A stretch of 5,092 nucleotides of DNA. Origin: Thiomicrospira sp. UBA5634 (GTDB lineage: Bacteria; Pseudomonadota; Gammaproteobacteria; Thiomicrospirales; Thiomicrospiraceae). Positions within the stretch are counted from its first letter, which is position 1. Each line of letters starts with the position of its first letter. Shown one piece after another: positions 1 to 4,110 of the stretch. The notes below the pieces were generated by a model that ran no database searches, was not told where the DNA came from, and was given only the letters and a program-made list of their open reading frames with translations. Position numbers and translations under genes: made by a program. Where the stretch lies: assembly GCA_002421475.1 (NCBI GenBank), contig DIJW01000029.1:1-5092 (forward strand), given 5' to 3'.

Positions 1-469
1 ACAGGCATGCGAAGCGCTGTCGAATTTCGCAGGCGTTAAGCGTCGTATGGAGCTGTTAGGTACGATTCGGGGTGTCGAGGTATATGATGACTTTGCCCAT
101 CATCCAACCGCGATACGTTTAACCCTGCAAGGCCTGAAAAAACAAATGGCGCAAACGCTTGGAAAAGAGGCAGGGCGCTTAATTGCGGTATTTGAACCGC
201 GTTCTAACACCATGCGATTAGGCGTGCACAAAGACACCTTGCCGCAAGCGTTTGTGGATGCCGATGCCGTGTATGCGTTTATCGACCCGGCATGGAACTG
301 GCAACTGCCGGTGTCCGCGTTTAGCCAAAGCGTGACAGTCGAAACCAGCTACGATGCCTTATTAGACACGCTGGCAAAACAACTTCAACCCGGTGACCAA
401 GTTGTGATTATGTCGAACGGTAGTTTCGGCGGACTACATCAGAAGCTACTAAATCGTTTACAGGGTTAA
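1..469 (+). CDS. mpl: UDP-N-acetylmuramate:L-alanyl-gamma-D-glutamyl-meso-diaminopimelate ligase, C-terminal part (5' end outside window)
   Basis: Mpl is a cytoplasmic Mur-family ligase of peptidoglycan recycling. It attaches the recovered tripeptide L-Ala-gamma-D-Glu-meso-DAP to UDP-MurNAc using ATP. The frame is open from base 2 and gives 155 residues up to the TAA at 467-469. The internal ATG at 47 is not the real start, because the preceding 15 codons read QACEALSNFAGVKRR, the conserved Mpl stretch that leads into the C-terminal Mur ligase domain. Recognisable motifs are DDFAHHPTAI (about residues 29-38), VFEPRSNTMRLG in the middle, and MSNGSFGGLHQKLL near the end. The C-terminus looks complete and natural. 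Base composition is visibly more GC-rich than the toxin and immunity genes to the right. It converges with the minus-strand array, whose last repeat begins one base after the stop codon. Identification is secure; the window holds roughly the last third of the protein. Confidence 0.95.
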   Translation, partial: QACEALSNFAGVKRRMELLGTIRGVEVYDDFAHHPTAIRLTLQGLKKQMAQTLGKEAGRLIAVFEPRSNTMRLGVHKDTLPQAFVDADAVYAFIDPAWNWQLPVSAFSQSVTVETSYDALLDTLAKQLQPGDQVVIMSNGSFGGLHQKLLNRLQG

Positions 470-470
470 T

Positions 471-485
471 ACCAGGCCTGGTGGT
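471..485. repeat. Array repeat R1 (ACCAGGCCTGGT palindrome plus GGT arm)
   Basis: This is a perfect 12-bp palindrome (471-482) followed by GGT. It starts one base after the mpl stop codon and forms the distal end of the cassette array. On the minus strand it reads Thr-Thr-Arg-Pro-Gly in the frame that runs through the mini-cassette. Confidence 0.9.
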
Positions 486-497
486 GTTAAAAGCCTT

Positions 498-524
498 TGT
501 CATGCTGAACGCAAGTGAAGCATC
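498..524 (+). repeat. REP-like dispersed repeat fragment
   Basis: The stretch beginning TGTCATGCTGAACGCAAGTG and ending AAGCATC contains an ATGCT...AGCAT inverted pair. It resembles the degenerate 'GTCATGCTGAA...GAAGCATC' intergenic repeats common in many bacterial genomes. This is pattern recognition from memory; only one copy is present here, so repeat status cannot be confirmed within the window. Confidence 0.35.
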
Positions 525-588
525 GCCAAACAACGATAGTGCTGGATTGATACGAGATCGCTCAAACTTGCTCACAATCCAATAAGAA

Positions 589-609
589 TCCACCACCAGG
601 CCTGGTGGT
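589..609. repeat. Array repeat R2 (longest palindromic copy)
   Basis: The perfect palindrome ACCACCAGGCCTGGTGGT spans 592-609, the longest symmetric form in the window. It could fold as a 7-bp stem with a GGCC loop. It lies 8 bases beyond the stop codon of the upstream lipoprotein gene. Bases 589-604 are identical to the copies inside cdiA and the orphan tip. On the minus strand it reads PPGLVVD, the head of a cassette. The hairpin might weakly stop transcription, but no T-run supports a true terminator. Confidence 0.9.
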
Positions 610-617
610 TTCAATGT

Positions 618-1445
618 TTAATTACTGGGCAAAGTCGGTTTTCTTTCTTGAATGTCGTGTTTAAGTTTAACGCTGACTTCATCAATCCACTTTTTGGCTT
701 CGGCGTTGATAAAAGCTTCCCCTTCAGTTGAGATGCTCGCTTTAGCTTTATCCGGCCATACGTCGATATTTTTTGGGATTTTAATAAATTTCGAGTTCCA
801 ATTCAGGGTCTCGGAAGAGAATACGTTGTTCTTGATGTAATAGATATTATTTAAACTATTAAACTGAAGCGAATTTGAACCAATTAACGGTTCAGAATAT
901 TGGATAGGAACGGTAATTCGCGTTGCATCCGTTCGTGTGTTTAGCGGAATTTGCGCAACAATCAAATAATCCAACCGATTATCCAAAATCAATTTTACTA
1001 AATTCGGAATATGCGTCGTCGCAACCAAACTATGCGGTAAACCTTCCGGTGTGGGTCGCTTCAAATAGTACGGAAAAGGTAAATCCCTTAAATGATGGTA
1101 AGAGCCGAGGCTATAAATATAGTCCCTATTCGCTTTTAAAAATGTAACCTCTGAGAAAACAGTACTTTTGGCATAAGGCGACAACGGAACTAAAACCATT
1201 TGATCTGACAACTGATCCGCCACCGCTTTAGCGTAATACGCGTTTAATGCTAGGTGTTCAATATTCTCAGGCTCATAAATCGGCTTCAATGTGTTTGACA
1301 CGCGTAGTAAAAAAACATCTTCCAACCCGGCAGAAATAAACCCAACTCGAGTTGTCGGCTGAATATCCAATGATTGCTTAGGTGTTGCACAGGCGCTTAA
1401 TAAAACCACCACCCCAATCAATAAATAAAAACGTATAAATTTCAT
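618..1445 (-). CDS. Putative lipoprotein of unknown function (cassette cargo)
   Basis: This gene encodes 275 residues beginning with a lipoprotein signal peptide: MKFIRF, a hydrophobic run to residue 16, then the lipobox LSAC with Cys19 as the predicted lipidated residue. Residues 20-21 are Ala-Thr, not Asp at +2, so outer-membrane sorting is plausible. The mature protein is mixed alpha/beta with many aromatic residues, has no recognisable motif, and belongs to no family I can name. AAGGAG at 1457-1452, six bases before the ATG, supports the start. The gene follows the cysteine-rich lipoprotein gene by 26 bp and ends just before R2, so it occupies the R3-R2 unit. Unlike its neighbours it does not end in a TRPG tail: its stop falls before the repeat. 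It may be an immunity-only cassette against an envelope-acting toxin, or unrelated cargo. The lipoprotein call is firm; the role is speculation. Confidence 0.8.
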   Translation of the reverse strand: MKFIRFYLLIGVVVLLSACATPKQSLDIQPTTRVGFISAGLEDVFLLRVSNTLKPIYEPENIEHLALNAYYAKAVADQLSDQMVLVPLSPYAKSTVFSEVTFLKANRDYIYSLGSYHHLRDLPFPYYLKRPTPEGLPHSLVATTHIPNLVKLILDNRLDYLIVAQIPLNTRTDATRITVPIQYSEPLIGSNSLQFNSLNNIYYIKNNVFSSETLNWNSKFIKIPKNIDVWPDKAKASISTEGEAFINAEAKKWIDEVSVKLKHDIQERKPTLPSN

Positions 1446-1471
1446 TTTGTGCTCCTTGCTAATTCAAGAGG

Positions 1472-2308
1472 TTAATGACCAGGTCTGGTGGTTGGGGCGT
1501 TAGGGTTGGGTAGGCCGTGGAGTTCGTAGTAGTCTTTGAAGAGGCTCATGTTTGTTTTATAGTAAATGTTATCTTGGTTGGTGAGACAAAACTCGGTGTG
1601 CTTGAGGAAGTAGGGTTTCCATCCGCAGAATCCGGCATAATTTTTATAACTTTTAATGTTGTCGATTAGTTCATAGCCACGTTTAGTCATACATTCTCCC
1701 CAGGTTTGATGGAAGGGGTAGTAATTCCAGTTTTTTGCTGTACCGTGGCCTATCTCGGAGCAATCAAGGTTGTCAATTAGTTTTTGACGGTATGAGTGAT
1801 GTTGAGATGACCAGAGTTGCATGAATGTGCCTGGTGCATCCTGCATTTCTAAAAGTTTATTTAGTTTGGCTTGGTAGTCGGAGGTCGAACGACAAAACTC
1901 CAAATTTTTAGCGCGAAAAAGCTCATGACCACAAAATCCACTATAACTCCCATCAAGTCCAGTCATTGATTCAGCAAAATCGTACCCTTTATCGAACATG
2001 CAAATAGCCCTTTTGTAAGGAGTGCTTAATGCCTGATCAGAATTAGGATGATTAACTTGAGCGGTGCAGATCATGTAATCATCAACTACTTGAACCTTGC
2101 TGTAGCCGGGTTTTGTATAGATTTCGCCAATTTTTGACTCTAAGATGACTTTTCGACTAGGGCCTACCGATACAGGTTGGTTTTTGCCGACGGCTCCCCA
2201 GCTTTTTATTTGCTCGCTTTCTGGTGCATTCGGGCCATAGGCGTAATCGCCACAAGCCGTTAAACTACTTAGAGATAGACCTAAAATCAATATTTGTAAA
2301 GTTTTCAT
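1472..2308 (-). CDS. Putative lipoprotein with a tandem four-cysteine module, ending in the TRPG tail
   Basis: This gene encodes 278 residues with a signal peptide and lipobox LTAC, predicted lipid attachment at Cys19. The mature part contains two copies of one module. Copy 1 has Cys81, 103, 126 and 139; copy 2 has Cys183, 206, 228 and 241. Spacings are 22/23/13 and 23/22/13. Each copy has a KGY or KRGY element shortly after its second cysteine, then Y-x-GFCG and EFC. Eight cysteines suggest four disulphides in a periplasm-exposed domain. I do not recognise the family. The protein ends TTRPGH, with TTRPG encoded by repeat R3. The start is supported by AAGGA at 2320-2316, seven bases before the ATG; this site overlaps the stop codon of the preceding immunity-type gene, suggesting translational coupling. 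It occupies the R4-R3 unit without a toxin tip. A lipoprotein immunity role is possible but unproven. Confidence 0.82.
   Translation of the reverse strand: MKTLQILILGLSLSSLTACGDYAYGPNAPESEQIKSWGAVGKNQPVSVGPSRKVILESKIGEIYTKPGYSKVQVVDDYMICTAQVNHPNSDQALSTPYKRAICMFDKGYDFAESMTGLDGSYSGFCGHELFRAKNLEFCRSTSDYQAKLNKLLEMQDAPGTFMQLWSSQHHSYRQKLIDNLDCSEIGHGTAKNWNYYPFHQTWGECMTKRGYELIDNIKSYKNYAGFCGWKPYFLKHTEFCLTNQDNIYYKTNMSLFKDYYELHGLPNPNAPTTRPGH
1478..1492. repeat. Array repeat R3 (one-base variant)
   Basis: The sequence is ACCAGGTCTGGTGGT, the standard repeat with C changed to T in the palindrome centre. It encodes the TTRPG tail of the cysteine-rich lipoprotein on the minus strand. The alternative GLVV frame reads PPDLVINLLN and then stops. 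Confidence 0.85.
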
Positions 2309-2318
2309 TGTTTAGTCC

Positions 2319-2828
2319 TTAATCGCCAGGCCTGGTGGACTTGGGTGCTAAGGGTGGATGCGGAGTATCGTCGGTTTTTTCAATGGTCAAGCTGGTTGGA
2401 ATTAGCTTGGGAACTTCCATTTTGCCAATTTCGTCTTCGATGGATTTGGATAAAGTTTGTTGTTTGTGAAGCTCAAGGGCTTTGTTTTGGTTGGTTTCAA
2501 TTTCTTTATAAATTTTTTCTAGTGTTTTAGGTGAGTGCTTTTTTAAAAGCACTCGAATGATACCCAGTGTTCCTACAATGACCGGGCCTGAACCAATCAC
2601 AACTGCCCAGAATTGAAGCCATGCAGTCTTCTTTTCAGGGTAATTTTGAAATATAGGGTAGTACCAAAGTATTAGTCCGCAAATAAGGCCTAAAATAATA
2701 GCATTTATACCTCCCTTAATTGTGTAGGGGTCGTATAACTGCCCTGGCCCAACACGGTCTTTACTGATCCAGTTATCAAATTGGTTAAATCTTTTAATAA
2801 AAATCTTTAAGTAGTCGATAATTTTCAT
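2319..2828 (-). CDS. Two-helix membrane protein, probable immunity protein 3
   Basis: This gene encodes 169 residues with predicted membrane helices at about 40-60 and 70-94, followed by a long charged cytoplasmic-type tail. It is related to the proteins at 2994-3365 and 3793-4110: all have an aromatic/Asp, Tyr, Lys/Arg-Gly stretch before helix 1 (here YDPYTIKGG), a YP or IP after helix 1, a Trp-rich entry to helix 2, and a pattern like KKHSPKTLEKI after helix 2. It is the longest of the three, with an extra N-terminal 20 residues and an extended tail ending KSTRPGD, encoded by repeat R4. A strong GAGGGG site (2842-2837) lies eight bases before the ATG. Its start overlaps the stop of the tip remnant by 4 nt (ATGA), the usual toxin/immunity arrangement. 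Immunity is inferred from position, paralogy and membrane topology; no named Imm family was recognised. Confidence 0.75.
   Translation of the reverse strand: MKIIDYLKIFIKRFNQFDNWISKDRVGPGQLYDPYTIKGGINAIILGLICGLILWYYPIFQNYPEKKTAWLQFWAVVIGSGPVIVGTLGIIRVLLKKHSPKTLEKIYKEIETNQNKALELHKQQTLSKSIEDEIGKMEVPKLIPTSLTIEKTDDTPHPPLAPKSTRPGD
2326..2338. repeat. Array repeat R4
   Basis: CCAGGCCTGGTGG with a 10-bp palindrome (2326-2335); the outer base on the left is changed (CGCC instead of ACC). On the minus strand it encodes the STRPGD end of immunity protein 3. The GLVV frame reads PPGLAIKD and then stops, so no toxin tip follows. Confidence 0.85.
2533..2554. repeat. Perfect inverted repeat inside immunity gene 3
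   Basis: Arms GAGTGCTTTT (2533-2542) and AAAAGCACTC (2545-2554) are exact reverse complements separated by TT. The site lies in coding sequence for RVLLKKHS at the end of membrane helix 2. It could form an RNA hairpin, but there is no following T-run and it may be chance. Confidence 0.5.
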
Positions 2829-3007
2829 TTTTTATTCCCCTCATCATTTGATTTAGGAAGAAATACTGGAATATGTGAAACGGTTTGATTGACCGCTTTT
2901 CCTGCAACGGCAGCATCAAATCCTAAGGAGTTTGTGCAGAAATAATGGGCTTGGGGTTTATGGGTTTTATTATTCATTTTTCCTTTCGACCTTTCATTCT
3001 TGGTCAC
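2825..3007 (-). pseudogene. Remnant of a CdiA-type toxin tip (tip 3)
   Basis: This is a short open frame upstream of immunity gene 3. It is in frame with repeat R5: the DNA before the nominal GTG start (3007) reads V-P-G-L-V, so the frame begins as GLVTKNE, matching the GLVVDL head of complete tips. The C-terminal half (FDAAVAGKAVNQTVS, then IPVFLPKSNDEGNKK) resembles the FDTMGAASAGESINK and GLDSAGAASAGEFAKK cores and Asn/Lys-rich ends of tips 1 and 2. Most of the roughly 70-residue front part of the domain is missing. An ATG at 2977-2975 with AAAGGA just upstream could allow a 50-residue product. The stop overlaps the immunity gene start by 4 nt. I interpret it as a degraded orphan tip; similarity was judged by eye and is weak outside the core. 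Confidence 0.55.
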
Positions 3008-3365
3008 CAGGCCTGGTACCGGCTGTTGAAGGTGCTACGGTTTTATTTTCGTCATCTATGGCTTGCTCTGTAAATTCGAGATACTCTTTTGTAGCGATTT
3101 TTTTAAAAACATTGGGGTGATGTTTTTTTGTGTAAATTAAAACAAATCCATAAATTAATCCACCTGAGATATAAAAACCAATAAATGATCCAAATATATA
3201 CCACCAAATTTTTTTATCATCTTCATATCCCATGTAATTTGGGTATAAAAATAAAATTGATGTTAATAGAATCGTTAGTAGAAATAATCTAAATGTTCCT
3301 TTGTAACTGGTTACATCAAAAAATCTAGCAGGTTTTAAAAATGGTTCTATCTTACTTCCTATCAT
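2994..3365 (-). CDS. Two-helix membrane protein, probable immunity protein 2
   Basis: This gene encodes 123 residues with two predicted membrane helices (about 24-43 and 53-79) joined by a short acidic loop. It is a clear paralogue of the protein at 3793-4110: RFFDVTSYKG against GIFDILKYRG before helix 1, and HHPNVFKKIATKEYLEFTE against NYPNTFKKIAPKPYLKFIE after helix 2. The ATG directly follows the stop codon of the orphan tip (TAAATG, no gap), with an AGGA site seven bases upstream, the usual arrangement for a toxin followed by its immunity gene. The C-terminus AGTRPGDQE includes repeat R5. Expected location is the inner membrane of the producer, where it would block a membrane-acting tip; this is inferred from context. 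The sequence is strongly AT-rich compared with mpl and the cdiA backbone. Confidence 0.78.
   Translation of the reverse strand: MIGSKIEPFLKPARFFDVTSYKGTFRLFLLTILLTSILFLYPNYMGYEDDKKIWWYIFGSFIGFYISGGLIYGFVLIYTKKHHPNVFKKIATKEYLEFTEQAIDDENKTVAPSTAGTRPGDQE
3006..3017. repeat. Array repeat R5
   Basis: Perfect 12-bp palindrome ACCAGGCCTGGT without the GGTGG arm. One minus-strand frame gives the TRPGDQE end of immunity protein 2. The next frame gives PGLV leading into the tip-3 remnant. This single copy shows both coding roles at once. Confidence 0.88.
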
Positions 3366-3803
3366 TTATTTATCCTCGTTTTCAGAAGAATTAGACAGAT
3401 TCTTATAGATAAGTATTGATGGCGGTACTACATGGTTGGCAATCTCGCCATATTTATGACTGTAGGTCGACGTTAGTTTTTTTGCAAATTCCCCAGCGGA
3501 AGCTGCGCCAGCAGAATCCAAGCCTGCTTGAAATGAGTTGGCATTTGTATTATTCGTCCAATTATTGATTTGGCTCGCCCCGTAAGACGATATACCTTGG
3601 GCGGCAATATTAAACTTCATAGATTGTCCTGTTCCAAGACGCGCCGCTCCGGCTGAGGCGGTCACATTGGTTAGAGTTTGCCCAAAGTTGTAGTTCGCCA
3701 CCCCTTCATTTGCTAGTTGAGTGGTTAAATCCACCACCAGGCCTGCGCCACCGCCGTTCGCCCAAGCCAAGGCTTGATCGCGTTGTTCCAAATTACACAT
3801 CAT
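3366..3803 (-). CDS. Orphan CdiA-type C-terminal toxin tip (tip 2)
   Basis: This gene encodes 145 residues. Residues 1-20 (MMCNLEQRDQALAWANGGGA) are a shortened piece of pretoxin sequence, then GLVVDL (21-26, repeat R6), then a tip domain of about 119 residues. The domain parallels the cdiA tip: TTQLANEGVANYNFGQTL, a Gly/Ala/Asn-rich middle, SAGAASAGEFAKK, and a C-terminal VPPSILIYKNLSNSSENEDK. There are no cysteines in the tip and no obvious catalytic His/Asp/Glu cluster. The proposed ATG (3803, or the adjacent one at 3800) overlaps the end of immunity gene 1 by 11 nt and has a poor ribosome site, so free translation may be low. Without secretion and translocation regions it cannot be delivered alone; it is best read as a stored tip that could replace the one in cdiA. 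Immunity gene 2 follows immediately. Confidence 0.75.
   Translation of the reverse strand: MMCNLEQRDQALAWANGGGAGLVVDLTTQLANEGVANYNFGQTLTNVTASAGAARLGTGQSMKFNIAAQGISSYGASQINNWTNNTNANSFQAGLDSAGAASAGEFAKKLTSTYSHKYGEIANHVVPPSILIYKNLSNSSENEDK
3715..3755. repeat. 41-bp homology block, orphan copy (includes R6)
   Basis: This block matches 4459-4499 in cdiA at 37 of 41 positions, covering the codons around GLVVDL. It is the most obvious stretch over which the orphan tip could recombine with the cdiA gene. Confidence 0.85.
3730..3746. repeat. Array repeat R6 (inside the orphan tip)
   Basis: TCCACCACCAGGCCTGC, identical over 17 bases to R7. On the minus strand it encodes GLVVD. The palindrome is reduced to CAGGCCTG because the outer arm toward the pretoxin side differs. 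Confidence 0.88.
3765..3787. repeat. 23-bp direct repeat, orphan copy
   Basis: This stretch is identical to 4803-4825 in cdiA. On the minus strand it encodes QRDQALA. In cdiA about 100 codons separate it from GLVVDL; here only seven do. Confidence 0.9.
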
Positions 3804-4110
3804 AGTAATCTTTTTCTATAAATTTTAGATAAGGTTTTGGTGCAATTTTTTTAAATGTATTGGGGTAATTATCTTTGCATATTTTTAATAAAATTGAATA
3901 TACTGACATTCCCAGCATCATTAGAGCGCTATATATTGATATGAATTGCCATAGTTTTATTGAATTACTGCTAAAGTTTAACTCTTGAGGAATGTACCAC
4001 ATGAGTATTGGTAATATTGTCCATGTGGCAGTGTGAAGTATTAAACCCCGATATTTAAGAATGTCAAAGATACCACCTTTTTTATATCGGTTTTCGTAAT
4101 TTAAAATCAT
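3793..4110 (-). CDS. Two-helix membrane protein, probable immunity protein 1 (cognate of the cdiA tip)
   Basis: This gene encodes 105 residues with predicted helices at about 22-42 and 53-76, and a basic segment NYPNTFKKIAPKPYLKFIEK after the second. It is a paralogue of the proteins at 2994-3365 and, more distantly, 2319-2828. Its ATG overlaps the cdiA stop codon (ATGA, 4-nt overlap), so it is almost certainly translationally coupled and would be the CdiI-like partner of the resident tip. It ends DYYDV and lacks the extended tail with TRPG seen on immunity 2 and 3. It is followed directly by pretoxin-derived sequence of the orphan tip, suggesting that the original cassette end was replaced at this junction. 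Assignment as immunity rests on position and membrane topology, not on a recognised family. Confidence 0.78.
   Translation of the reverse strand: MILNYENRYKKGGIFDILKYRGLILHTATWTILPILMWYIPQELNFSSNSIKLWQFISIYSALMMLGMSVYSILLKICKDNYPNTFKKIAPKPYLKFIEKDYYDV

Larger units (their letters stand above)
471..609 (-). other. Gene-less mini-cassette between repeats R2 and R1
   Basis: This short unit is bounded by R2 and R1 and contains no convincing gene. On the minus strand one frame runs without a stop from R2 (read PPGLVVDS) to R1 (read TTRPGI). It could start at a TTG at 614-612, but it then runs on antisense into mpl to a stop at 408-410, and its sequence resembles a translated intergenic repeat, not a protein. 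The plus strand contains a stretch that looks like a widespread dispersed repeat (498-524). The unit has the head and tail signature of the other cassettes without their cargo. It may be a deleted cassette or a repeat captured between two sites. It also fills the gap between the lipoprotein gene and mpl. Confidence 0.6.

Noticed and set aside
408..614. A 68-residue minus-strand gene starting at TTG
   Set aside because: It lacks a good start, runs antisense into conserved mpl coding sequence, and its middle reads like a translated intergenic repeat. It is treated as a mini-cassette frame, not a gene.
592..620. Rho-independent terminator at R2
   Set aside because: A 7-bp stem with a GGCC loop is possible, but neither strand has the following T-run, and the same sequence is used as coding DNA elsewhere in the array.
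652..1147. Plus-strand open frames at 652-840 and 923-1147
   Set aside because: Both are antisense to a well-supported lipoprotein gene, have no recognisable content and are short.
2345..3120. Plus-strand open frames at 2345-2530 and 2932-3120
   Set aside because: They are antisense to the immunity-type genes, with low-complexity aromatic-rich translations typical of shadow frames.
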